A stretch of 64,000 nt of DNA from JADLGJ01 sp031423615. GTDB lineage: Bacteria; Omnitrophota; Gorgyraeia; Zapsychrales; JANLHA01. A model generated the notes under the pieces. That model made no database searches, had not been told where the DNA came from, and saw only the letters and a program-made list of their open reading frames with translations. Where the stretch lies: contig JANPFV010000082.1 of assembly GCA_031423615.1 (NCBI GenBank), positions 9,771 to 73,770 of the forward strand. Reading direction: 5' to 3'. The position numbers were made by a program, and so were the translations under genes. Shown here in pieces: positions 1-7,699 of the stretch (position 1 is the stretch's first letter; each line of letters opens with the position of its first letter).

Positions 1-470
1 ATGACCGGAAGCTTTTTCTTGATGGCATATTCGATAATCCGCGTGATGCGTTCTCCGACGACCGAACCCATGGACCCCATAATAAAACGGGAATCGGTCA
101 CCGCAATCCCCGCTAATTTCCCCTCAATTTTTCCCACACCGGTAATGACAGCGTCCTTAAGGCCGGTCAGCTTTTGATCAGCGGCCAGCTTGTCCTTGTA
201 TGTCTTAAGACCTTTAAAGTCCAGAGGATCTTGCGATATCAATCCGGCGTCGTGCTCTTCAAATGATCCTTCGTCCGTCAAAAGTTCGATGCGCTCAGCG
301 GCGGTCAAAGAAAAATGATACCCACACTGAGGACAAACATTCTTATTGGTCTTTAACCCTTTGACATAGGAAGGAGATTCACATTCCGGGCATTTCGACC
401 AAATGCCTTCCGGAATATTGCGTTTGCGCACACTGACTAAGGTATATTTATTTTTTCCGAAAAGAGCCAT
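1..470 (-). CDS. accD: Acetyl-CoA carboxylase carboxyltransferase subunit beta (partial, C-terminus outside window)
   Basis: This subunit transfers the carboxyl group from carboxybiotin to acetyl-CoA, the first committed step of fatty acid synthesis, in the cytoplasm. The visible N-terminus starts MALFGKNKYTLVSVRK and carries the AccD four-cysteine zinc ribbon (CPEC at residues 27-30, CPQC at 46-49), then the carboxyltransferase fold with 'DSRFIMGSMGSVVGE'. About 156 residues are present; the gene runs off the left edge. The start is ATG at 470. It lies 21 bp downstream of the DUF1015 gene and is probably co-transcribed with it. The biotin pathway that serves this enzyme is encoded at 45.9-53.0 kb. 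Confidence 0.95.
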   Translation of the reverse strand, partial: MALFGKNKYTLVSVRKRNIPEGIWSKCPECESPSYVKGLKTNKNVCPQCGYHFSLTAAERIELLTDEGSFEEHDAGLISQDPLDFKGLKTYKDKLAADQKLTGLKDAVITGVGKIEGKLAGIAVTDSRFIMGSMGSVVGERITRIIEYAIKKKLPV

Positions 471-491
471 AAAAATTTTTCCCTGAAAAGA

Positions 492-1757
492 TTATACAAT
501 CCGGCGCGATGTCAATCCTGAAAGGACTTTGGGGTAAAAATAGGTGGTTTTAGGCGGCATTTTCTCGCCATTGAGCGCAACAGCCTTCAGCTGGGAAATC
601 TTGACGGGATTCATGATAAAACCGGCTTCGGCGATGCCCTCATCAACCTTGGTAATGACCTCGACGGAATCCTTGGTATAAACGATGTCTTCGGATTTAA
701 CACCCAGTTTGTCAAAAACAAAATATTTGAGAATGGTGGCATCGAGACGGCGATAATCCTTGGACCCTTCCTTGATCGTTTTGTCGATAAGGGCTTTATT
801 TTTCAGACGCAAAAGCATATATCCATCCTTGGTATAAAGACCAAAGGCATGCTCATTTTGCCCGGCCTTGGCCAAGAGCACCATAAAATCATTTTTGGCT
901 TTAATCTTGTCCATGCGAAAAAATTCCTCGAGGAAAGAAAGCTGACCCGGGAGCTTGGTCACGATGCGATGCATAGGAAAAATTTTCAAATCCTTAGAAT
1001 CAATATTGGTAAAATAGGTCATCACATAATTGAAAGGTTCCTGCCCGGTCGTTTTACCCGCCTGAGCCATTTTTTGACGGCGGATTTCGCACGCCACTTC
1101 GTAACGGTGATGACCGTCGGCAATGAAAAGAGCCTGTTGGCTCAAGGAGGACACAATTTGATTAACAAGCTTAGGGTCATCCAACTTCCAAAACAAATGC
1201 TTGACCCCGTCGTCATCCGTAACATCAAAGAGGGGTTTGGTAATAGCTAGATGGGTGATAAAAATTTTCTCCACCTTGCGTTCCCGGTCAGAAAAACAGA
1301 CAAAAATGGGACTCAAATTAGCCCCGACGGCAGTCCAAAGCTTAAAACGGTCTTCCTTGGCCGCCGCATGGGTATTTTCATGAGGAAATATTTTGGAATC
1401 CTTGGCGTCCTGAATTTTCATGGCCGCAATAAAGCCCAGCCGGCTGTGACGCTCACCCTGGACCTTATATTCCTGACGATAATAATAAATAGAAGGATTA
1501 GGGTCCTGAACAAGCACACCGCTTTGCAGCCACTGATTAAAAAGTTCTTTGGCCCGCGTATATTTATTCTGCTCCGCATTATCAGCGGGGTTGTCCTTGG
1601 CATGTTCCAAGCGGATAAAATTATATTCACTCCGGGCCAGAAAACCGCTTTGCTGGGCCGCCGAAATAACATCATAGGGGGGACACATGACCTTAGACGG
1701 GTTGGTGATCTTTTCAGGATTGTAGTGAATACCTTCAAAAGCCTTGATTTCGGTCAT
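492..1757 (-). CDS. DUF1015 family protein
   Basis: The protein has 421 residues and is recognised as the widespread DUF1015 family from its N-terminus ('IKAFEGIHYNPEKITNPSKV', 'PPYDVIS'), the 'NFIRLE' segment, 'YYYRQEY', 'FPHENTHA' and the 'LFIADGHHRYEVA' motif. No function is firmly established for this family, so none is given. There is no signal peptide or membrane segment, so it is probably cytoplasmic. The ATG at 1757 follows a GGAG ribosome site. A 7-bp hairpin (1769-1775 with 1781-1787) lies just upstream. A terminator at 1840-1861 separates it from fmdB, so it probably has its own promoter and continues into accD. Confidence 0.85.
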   Translation of the reverse strand: MTEIKAFEGIHYNPEKITNPSKVMCPPYDVISAAQQSGFLARSEYNFIRLEHAKDNPADNAEQNKYTRAKELFNQWLQSGVLVQDPNPSIYYYRQEYKVQGERHSRLGFIAAMKIQDAKDSKIFPHENTHAAAKEDRFKLWTAVGANLSPIFVCFSDRERKVEKIFITHLAITKPLFDVTDDDGVKHLFWKLDDPKLVNQIVSSLSQQALFIADGHHRYEVACEIRRQKMAQAGKTTGQEPFNYVMTYFTNIDSKDLKIFPMHRIVTKLPGQLSFLEEFFRMDKIKAKNDFMVLLAKAGQNEHAFGLYTKDGYMLLRLKNKALIDKTIKEGSKDYRRLDATILKYFVFDKLGVKSEDIVYTKDSVEVITKVDEGIAEAGFIMNPVKISQLKAVALNGEKMPPKTTYFYPKVLSGLTSRRIV

Positions 1758-1839
1758 AGTTAAACTCCACGGTTTTATTCAAACCGTAATATCTTTCATT
1801 TTGAGCGAAATCCCGCCAGCCAGAGGCCATTGCGGGATT

Positions 1840-1861
1840 AAAAAATCTGCTTTAAGCAGAT
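1840..1861 (-). terminator. Intrinsic terminator after fmdB
   Basis: Read on the minus strand, the 8-bp stem ATCTGCTT/AAGCAGAT is followed directly by six T residues. It should end the hrcA-grpE-dnaK-dnaJ-fmdB transcript before the DUF1015 gene. A second hairpin (AATCCCGC/GCGGGATT, 1809-1839) lies just beyond and lacks a T-run. Confidence 0.8.
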
Positions 1862-1962
1862 CGGAATCTTTTGGTCAAAAGTTTTTGTATTTTTAGCGAT
1901 GGTTCATATTACCAAAACAAGACAAAAATAGGTACGAAATTCTTTAAAATCTTCCCTGCCGA

Positions 1963-2256
1963 CTAAGATGAAGATTTTTTAGGCGGCAAGGCCGGTGCAC
2001 TCGGTGCGCTGGCGCATCCACAGCCTCCAGAATGAGAGTGTCCGGCACCCGAAGCCGCAGGCGCGGCCGGTTTGTTCTTATAATCCGTTTCGTAAAATCC
2101 TGTCCCTTTGAAAATAATCCCACTGCCCCCTCCGATATGGCGCACCAGAGTCATCTTGGCGCATTGGGGGCATTTTTTAAATTTTTTATCTCTCATGGAC
2201 TGCAAAGCTTCGAACAAATGACCGCAGGCTTCGCATTCATATTGGTAGGTTGGCAT
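1963..2256 (-). CDS. FmdB-family zinc ribbon protein
   Basis: This 97-residue protein starts MPTYQYECEACGHLFE, the signature of the FmdB/CxxC_CXXC_SSSS putative regulatory family. Its zinc ribbon cysteines are C8, C11, C29 and C32. The C-terminal part is Gly/Ala/Pro-rich with a short His/Cys-rich patch (HSHSGGCGCAS) and ends KKSSS. The frame is open further upstream to 2388, but the ATG at 2256 has a GGAG site and matches family starts, whereas the longer form would run into dnaJ. It is the last gene of the heat-shock operon. The molecular role of the family is not established; metal binding is inferred from the cysteines. Confidence 0.85.
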   Translation of the reverse strand: MPTYQYECEACGHLFEALQSMRDKKFKKCPQCAKMTLVRHIGGGSGIIFKGTGFYETDYKNKPAAPAASGAGHSHSGGCGCASAPSAPALPPKKSSS

Positions 2257-2311
2257 AATTTTTCTCCGTTCCTGAATTATATCGATAAAAGTTTTGAGGT
2301 GAAGTCTAGTC

Positions 2312-3451
2312 TCACTTAAAAGCATTTTTAAACTTGTCGGCCAGCGAATCCGAGCCTGAAGAAATTTTTTCACCGCTGACACGAGCAAATTCCTCTAAAA
2401 GTTTACGTTGGTCAGAAGTCAAATGCTCCGGAACACTGATCATGACCTTCACATATTGCTCCCCATGCCCGCCGCCATGCAAATCCGGCATGCCCTTGGC
2501 TTTCAAGCGAAAAACTTTTCCGCTTTGTGTGCCGGCCGGGATTTTCATGGAAACATTCCCGCTCAATGTCGGCACCGAAATTTCTCCCCCCAACGAGGCC
2601 ACCACAAAACTCACCGGAAATTCAAAATGCAGGTCTTTGCCATTGCGTTCATAAAGAGAATGACGTCGGACGAGAATGTATAAATACAAATCACCCGATC
2701 CGGCCGCTCCAATTTCTCCTTCGCCTTTGACACGCAAACGCGTATCATTGTCTACCCCAGCCGGAATGTTGACATCGATATTGCGGGTGACCTTGACTAC
2801 GCCTTGACCGTGACATTCCGGACAATAGTCGGTGATGATCTTCCCCTGACCACCACAAGCGGAACAGGTTTGCGCCATACGAAAAAAACCATTGGACATG
2901 ACGACCTGCCCTTGTCCTTTGCAGGTCGGACACGTTTTGGGCTTGCTTCCCGGTTTAGCCCCATTGCCGTCGCATGTTTTGCAATGCTCATGGCGAGGAA
3001 CCTTGACCTTCTTTTTAACCCCGCTATAAGCTTCTTCCAGAGTGATTTCGACTTCATATTGAATGTCATGTCCCCGACGGGAACGTCCCGACCGTCCGCC
3101 GCCTTGCGTGCCAAAGCCCGCATTCCCGAAAAGATTACCGAGAATGTCTTCCAGACCGGATTCACTGCCGAAAATACTGCTAAAATCGGCGCCCTTGAAA
3201 ATATCCTCGGATGTGTAGCGCTGGTCAATGCCCGAATGGCCGTATTGATCGTACATTTGCTTTTTCTGCGGATCCGACAATACGCCGTAAGCTTCGGAGA
3301 TTTCTTTAAACTTTTCTTCGGCCGCTTTTTTTTCCGTTTCCGGAACGCGATCGGGATGGAATTTTAAAGCCAACGATCGATAGGCCTTTTTGATCGCAGT
3401 AACGTCCGCGTCTTTGGTGACACCTAGAATTTCGTAATAATCTTTTTTCAT
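2312..3451 (-). CDS. dnaJ: Chaperone DnaJ (Hsp40)
   Basis: This co-chaperone stimulates DnaK ATPase and delivers unfolded clients. The 379-residue protein has the full type-I layout: J domain (about 1-70) with the HPD triad at 32-34, a Gly/Phe-rich linker with 'GGGRSGRSRRG', four zinc-binding CxxCxGxG repeats (CKTCDGNG, CPTCKGQG, CSACGGQG, CPECHGQG), and two C-terminal substrate domains. The ATG at 3451 (MKKDYYEILG) is preferred over an upstream in-frame start at 3490 because it has a GGGAGC ribosome site and matches the family. It is downstream of dnaK and separated from it by an 11-bp inverted repeat. Confidence 0.97.
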   Translation of the reverse strand: MKKDYYEILGVTKDADVTAIKKAYRSLALKFHPDRVPETEKKAAEEKFKEISEAYGVLSDPQKKQMYDQYGHSGIDQRYTSEDIFKGADFSSIFGSESGLEDILGNLFGNAGFGTQGGGRSGRSRRGHDIQYEVEITLEEAYSGVKKKVKVPRHEHCKTCDGNGAKPGSKPKTCPTCKGQGQVVMSNGFFRMAQTCSACGGQGKIITDYCPECHGQGVVKVTRNIDVNIPAGVDNDTRLRVKGEGEIGAAGSGDLYLYILVRRHSLYERNGKDLHFEFPVSFVVASLGGEISVPTLSGNVSMKIPAGTQSGKVFRLKAKGMPDLHGGGHGEQYVKVMISVPEHLTSDQRKLLEEFARVSGEKISSGSDSLADKFKNAFK

Positions 3452-3468
3452 AAGCTCCCAATAAAAGG

Positions 3469-3529
3469 GATCGGTAAGCTTAGAAGACACCTATCGCGCA
3501 CGCGAGGCGCAAACTTGGGCTTACCGATC
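3469..3529. repeat. 11-bp inverted repeat between dnaK and dnaJ
   Basis: The arms GATCGGTAAGC (3469-3479) and GCTTACCGATC (3519-3529) are perfectly complementary around a 39-nt GC-rich loop. The structure sits between the dnaK stop and the dnaJ ribosome site. No T-run follows it on the minus strand, so a processing or stability hairpin setting the DnaK:DnaJ ratio is more likely than a terminator. This role is inferred. Confidence 0.6.
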
Positions 3530-3537
3530 AATCTTTT

Positions 3538-5463
3538 TTATTTATCACTCGATGCTTTAAAATCTGCATCGATAACATCATCATTTTTTGCACCGGCATC
3601 CGGTTTATCGTCGGATTGCGCCTCGCCGGGTTCCGGCTGCGCTCCCGCCTGAGAACCAGCCTGTTGCTGTCCCGCCTGTTGGCTTGCCGTTGCCTTGTAA
3701 ACTTCCTCGGCTAATTTATGGCTGACTTTTTGCAAAGATTCCATGCCTGCCTTGATCTTGTCGGCATCTTTGGCCTTGATGGCTTCTTTCAAAACAACCA
3801 ATTCCTTTTCAATACTTTCTTTATCCGTGGCAGAAACCTTATCTCCATAATCCTTGACCGATTTTTCCGTCGAATAAACCAAGGTATTGGCTTGATTGAT
3901 CAATTCGATTTCTTCGCGCTGTTTCTTGTCCGTTTCCGCGAATTGCTCAGCGTCCTTGATCATTTTATCAATTTCGGCCTGGGACAACTTTGTCGATGCC
4001 GTAATCTTTATGGTCTGCTCTTTGCCCGTGCCGGTGTCCTTGGCCGTAACGTGAACGATCCCATTGGTATCTATATCAAAGGTGACTTCAATTTTAGGAA
4101 CACCGCGCGGAGCCGGGGGAATACCGACTAAGTCAAAACGGCCCAATTCCGTATTGGCATTGGCCAAATCCCGTTCACCCTGCAAAACACGGATCGTGAC
4201 GGCAGGCTGATTATCGGCGGCTGTGGAATAAACCTGGGATTTCTTAGTCGGGATTGTCGTATTGCGATCAATCAATTTATTAAAAAGTCCGCCTTCGACT
4301 TCAATTCCCAAAGACAGAGGAGTGACGTCTAAAAGAAGGACCTCTTTGGCTTCGCCTTTGATGATACCCGCCTGGATGGCCGCACCCATGGCGACGCATT
4401 CCATGGGATCAATGCCGCGCTCAATGGTTTGTCCCACTTCCTTCTCGACAAATTGTTGGACGATAGGCATGCGGGTCGGTCCGCCTACAAGAATAATCTT
4501 GTCGACTTTGACATCACTGCCCAATTTTTTGGTCGCATCCTGCATCGCTTGGACAATCGGTCCGCGGCAACGATCAATCAGAGGAGCAATCAACTGTTCC
4601 AGTTTGGCGCGGTCCAATGGCATGGTCAAATGCTTCGGTCCATTGGCATCGGCCGTAATAAACGGCAGATTAATTTCCGTCGAAACCGTACTGGAAAGCT
4701 CGACCTTGGCCTTTTCTGCGGCTTCCCGCAAACGTTGAAAAGCCATTTTGTCATTTTTCAAATCGATACCCGATTCATTTTTAAACTGGGTGATGATGTG
4801 ATCGATTAAGGCGTTATCCATGTCCGTCCCGCCGAGCTGATTGTCCCCGCTGGTGGACAACACTTCAAAGGTCGCGGCTTTGTGCTCCGCATCCCAGCCC
4901 ATTTCCATGATCGTGACGTCGAGCGTTCCGCCGCCCAAGTCAAAAACCATGACCTTCTGTTCTTTTCCGGCTTTATCCAAACCATACGCCAAACAAGCGG
5001 CAGTGGGTTCGTTGATAATGCGCAAAACTTTCAGTCCGGCGATTTCTCCTGCGTCCTTGGTCGCCTGGCGCTGATTGTCATTAAAATACGCTGGGACCGT
5101 GATCACCGCTTCTTCGACGGTATCGCCTAAATATTTCTCCGCGTCGGCCTTGATCTTTTGCAAGATAAAAGAACTGACTTGTTGCGGAGTGTAGTCTTTG
5201 CCCGCAACATTAAATTTAAAATTTGTTCCCATCTTGCGTTTCGCGGCATAAATCGTGCCTTGAGAATTGATCGGCGCCTGACGGCGGGCGGGTTCCCCGA
5301 CGATCCTCTGCCCATCTTTGGTAAAAGCCACAAAAGACGGAAACGCTTTACCCGAAGCCACCCCCGCTCCTTCGGCCGACGGAATGATAACCGGACGGCC
5401 GCCTTCCAAAACCGCGGCTGCGGAATTTGATGTTCCTAAATCGATACCAATTGCTTTTGCCAT
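3538..5463 (-). CDS. dnaK: Molecular chaperone DnaK (Hsp70)
   Basis: This ATP-dependent chaperone has 641 residues. The nucleotide-binding domain starts MAKAIGIDLGTSNSAAAV and contains the phosphate-binding 'DLGGGTLDVTI' and the 'NEPTAACLAYG' segment. The linker region 'VLLLDVTPLSLGIE' leads into the substrate-binding domain, and the tail is rich in Gln, Ala and Asp, ending 'DDVIDADFKASSDK'. The ATG at 5463 follows a strong GGAGG site. It lies between grpE and dnaJ in the classical hrcA-grpE-dnaK-dnaJ order and should be repressed by HrcA through the CIRCE element at 6797-6823. Confidence 0.98.
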   Translation of the reverse strand: MAKAIGIDLGTSNSAAAVLEGGRPVIIPSAEGAGVASGKAFPSFVAFTKDGQRIVGEPARRQAPINSQGTIYAAKRKMGTNFKFNVAGKDYTPQQVSSFILQKIKADAEKYLGDTVEEAVITVPAYFNDNQRQATKDAGEIAGLKVLRIINEPTAACLAYGLDKAGKEQKVMVFDLGGGTLDVTIMEMGWDAEHKAATFEVLSTSGDNQLGGTDMDNALIDHIITQFKNESGIDLKNDKMAFQRLREAAEKAKVELSSTVSTEINLPFITADANGPKHLTMPLDRAKLEQLIAPLIDRCRGPIVQAMQDATKKLGSDVKVDKIILVGGPTRMPIVQQFVEKEVGQTIERGIDPMECVAMGAAIQAGIIKGEAKEVLLLDVTPLSLGIEVEGGLFNKLIDRNTTIPTKKSQVYSTAADNQPAVTIRVLQGERDLANANTELGRFDLVGIPPAPRGVPKIEVTFDIDTNGIVHVTAKDTGTGKEQTIKITASTKLSQAEIDKMIKDAEQFAETDKKQREEIELINQANTLVYSTEKSVKDYGDKVSATDKESIEKELVVLKEAIKAKDADKIKAGMESLQKVSHKLAEEVYKATASQQAGQQQAGSQAGAQPEPGEAQSDDKPDAGAKNDDVIDADFKASSDK

Positions 5464-5496
5464 AATCCCTACCTCCTATATAGATGCGTCATTGTC

Positions 5497-6042
5497 TTAT
5501 TCTTGTTTAATAGCAACCTTCACCTTGGCGGTTCTTACAACCCGGTCACCGAGGGTATATCCTTTTTGCAACTCCTCTATGACCGTCCCTTCTTCTTTGT
5601 CCGACGGTTCCTGCATTAAAACCTCGTGACTGTGCGGATCAAAGAGTTTTCCTGTAGCTTCGAGCGGCTTGACATTATTTTTACGCAGCAATTCATGGAT
5701 CCGCGCCATGACCATTTCAACGCCTTTTAAAAAAGCCTGCTGGTCTTGATGATTTGCCTTGGCCGCGATAACCACCCGTTCCAGATCGTCTAAAATATGT
5801 AAAAAATCAGCGATCAAACCTTCATTCGCATACTTTACAAATTCACTGCGTTCCCGGTCGGAACGTTTGCGCGCATTGTCAAACTCGGCAAGAAGACGAA
5901 GATATTTATCTTTATACTCGTCTAATTCCTTGCTGAGCTTGCCATGGTCCTCGCTGTTAACCGTGCCCATCTCCTCCGGCACATCCTGCGGAATCACCGC
6001 TTCTTTTTCATCCTTCTTATTTTCTTCATTCATTTCCATCAT
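5497..6042 (-). CDS. grpE: Nucleotide exchange factor GrpE
   Basis: GrpE releases ADP from DnaK. About 181 residues are present: an acidic, charged N-terminus, a long coiled-coil helix ('DEYKDKYLRLLAEFDNARKR'), and the C-terminal beta-wing region with 'LFDPHSHEVLMQ', 'TVIEELQKGYTLGDRVVR' and 'AKVKVA', all standard family motifs. Two neighbouring ATGs at 6042 and 6039 are possible. Both follow a GAGGG site that overlaps the hrcA stop region, so translation is probably coupled to hrcA; 6039 has the better spacing. A frame extension upstream to 6063 would overlap hrcA and is unlikely. Confidence 0.95.
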   Translation of the reverse strand: MMEMNEENKKDEKEAVIPQDVPEEMGTVNSEDHGKLSKELDEYKDKYLRLLAEFDNARKRSDRERSEFVKYANEGLIADFLHILDDLERVVIAAKANHQDQQAFLKGVEMVMARIHELLRKNNVKPLEATGKLFDPHSHEVLMQEPSDKEEGTVIEELQKGYTLGDRVVRTAKVKVAIKQE

Positions 6043-6049
6043 CAATCCC

Positions 6050-6781
6050 TCACACCACTTCATTCATGACTTTTGCCAAATAATTTAAAGTACAAACCAC
6101 CCGTGAATAATCCATGCGGGTCGGCCCCAAAACCGCAATACGTCCCGTCGGGCCGCTGTGCGTCTGATAACGCGAAACCGCCAGCGAGCATCCTTCAATA
6201 TCCGCGCAGGCAATTTCATGACCGATATAAATCTTGATCCTTTGCTCAAGCCCGCGATTGATCACTTGCAAAAGGTTTTCTTTCTCTTCCAGCGCACAAA
6301 GAATGTTCCCGATCTTTTTAACGTCGTGATATTCCGGATATTCCACAACATAGCTTGTGCCCCGGCAAAAAATCTTGCCGCTCCAGCCGTCTACCGAAAT
6401 AATGCTCGTATAATGCGTCAAATCAGAAATCATTTGCGAAGTTTTTTCCAAAGTGCTTTCCAAGTCCCGCATTTTTTCATCATATTCCTGTTTAATCCGG
6501 ACCTTCTCTTCTTCTAAAAGCTGGATTTCCTTCATCAAATTATCAACATAATACCGGTATCCCTTTTGTGTGGGTAAACGGCCCGCCGAAGTATGCGGAT
6601 GCGTCAAAAGGCCGTCATCTTCCAATTCCGCCAAGATATTGCGAATGGTAGCTGGGCTGAGATCCAAATGGTGCTCGTCGACAATGTAACTTGAGCTGAC
6701 CGGCGTGATCGTCTTAATATAAGAATTAACGACAATCCCCAGAACCCGCTCTTTACGTTGTTTATAAATTATTTCTTTCAT
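6050..6781 (-). CDS. hrcA: Heat-inducible transcription repressor HrcA (short form)
   Basis: HrcA represses class I heat-shock genes by binding CIRCE. The N-terminal winged helix is clear ('RKERVLGIVVNSYIKTITPV', 'LSPATIRNILAELEDDGLL', 'HPHTSAGRLPTQKGYRYYVD'), followed by a coiled segment and a C-terminal domain ending 'GRIAVLGPTRMDYSRVV'. At 243 residues it is about 100 shorter than typical HrcA (roughly 340), with the central part reduced. It is first in the operon, directly downstream of a CIRCE and a strong promoter, which implies autoregulation and control of grpE-dnaK-dnaJ. Confidence 0.95.
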   Translation of the reverse strand: MKEIIYKQRKERVLGIVVNSYIKTITPVSSSYIVDEHHLDLSPATIRNILAELEDDGLLTHPHTSAGRLPTQKGYRYYVDNLMKEIQLLEEEKVRIKQEYDEKMRDLESTLEKTSQMISDLTHYTSIISVDGWSGKIFCRGTSYVVEYPEYHDVKKIGNILCALEEKENLLQVINRGLEQRIKIYIGHEIACADIEGCSLAVSRYQTHSGPTGRIAVLGPTRMDYSRVVCTLNYLAKVMNEVV

Positions 6782-6796
6782 CTTTTCCCTTTACCA

Positions 6797-6823
6797 TTAG
6801 CACTCATTTAGAAAGATTGCTAA
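6797..6823 (-). promoter_or_regulatory. CIRCE operator (HrcA binding site)
   Basis: The site reads TTAGCACTC-N9-GATTGCTAA on the plus strand. The left arm is identical to the CIRCE consensus; the right arm differs at one position from GAGTGCTAA; the spacing of nine is exact. It lies between the promoter and the hrcA start. Confidence 0.92.
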
Positions 6824-6833
6824 TTTGCGCCGT

Positions 6834-6861
6834 ATTATAACAAAGACGAATATGTTGTCAA
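6834..6861 (-). promoter_or_regulatory. Sigma-70-type promoter of the hrcA operon
   Basis: On the minus strand, TTGACA (6856-6861) and TATAAT (6834-6839) are both perfect consensus hexamers with a 16-bp spacer. The CIRCE lies at the expected transcription start, so HrcA binding should block initiation. Confidence 0.88.
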
Positions 6862-6926
6862 CACTTTCGAAGGAGCTAGCTTTAGCATAAACACTCTTTA
6901 TGTATCCGTCCTCATTCTTGCGCTTC

Positions 6927-7634
6927 TTACTCGCTGGACTTTTCGCCATCGGTTCTTTTTAAGGCCTCCGCGAGAACAATGAGCTCTTGAAGGTAGGCCT
7001 CGGCCGCGGTGACGTTGTATTCCAGAATCAGAAGCGACGGCTTGAGTCCTCCTATAGAATGAAATTCCAAAGAGATCACCCCATCGACAATCTGTAAAGA
7101 CATCAGAGGATGTCCCCGCGAATCCCGATTTTTATACGAGGTAAACAACTTGAGCATTTTGGGATCATTGAAAAAATTGTTGGCCCACTGCGGATTGTTC
7201 GTATAGGCGTGAAATTCTTCGAGAGCCTTGGGTAACCGCACTTGTCCTACAAAAGTCCCCCATCGGGCGTTAGAAACATCGTCCAAGGTTTGCGCATTGG
7301 AGCGGATTTGGGTCCGGGCGCGCTCGGAAAAAGTCAGATTCAATCTCCCGGGGGTCTTAACTTTCAAAAATCCCAGATGGCTGGTTGTACCGGGCCGCAA
7401 TCCGGACAGCTCGATTTCTTCATACAGACATTCATATCCGCGGTATTTAAAATTGATGCGAAAAGAGTTATCGTGCTCCGCAATAGGAATCAGTTCTCCC
7501 TCAAAGAAATGCGCCATAGCCTGCAAATAATCATTACGCTGTTTCTTTTCTCCGGTCGAAGAACGGATCATAAAATAAACGAGTCCACCGGTCAAAAGGA
7601 TAAAAACAAGTATAATCACTGGCATCATAGACAT
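6927..7634 (-). CDS. Hypothetical membrane-anchored protein
   Basis: I do not recognise this 235-residue protein. It has one N-terminal hydrophobic segment (about residues 3-23, 'MMPVIILVFILLTGGLVYFMI') followed by a soluble region of about 210 residues with no Cys pair, P-loop or obvious catalytic motif. The topology suggests an inner-membrane anchor; which side the soluble part faces is not clear. The start context is ATG TCT ATG ATG; the first is used here. It stands between clpB and the heat-shock operon promoter, separated from clpB by 65 bp that include an AT-rich stretch with a TATAAT-like box. Its neighbours suggest, but do not prove, a link to stress response. Confidence 0.75.
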   Translation of the reverse strand: MSMMPVIILVFILLTGGLVYFMIRSSTGEKKQRNDYLQAMAHFFEGELIPIAEHDNSFRINFKYRGYECLYEEIELSGLRPGTTSHLGFLKVKTPGRLNLTFSERARTQIRSNAQTLDDVSNARWGTFVGQVRLPKALEEFHAYTNNPQWANNFFNDPKMLKLFTSYKNRDSRGHPLMSLQIVDGVISLEFHSIGGLKPSLLILEYNVTAAEAYLQELIVLAEALKRTDGEKSSE

Positions 7635-7699
7635 AAGGGCAAAGTTAAAACATTATATTGAAATATCAATCCCTCAGGAATATATTTTCCGTTTTTTGC

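Noticed and set aside
849..1763. Plus-strand open frames opposite the DUF1015 gene
   Set aside because: They are antisense shadows of a convincing gene; no ribosome sites or domain features.
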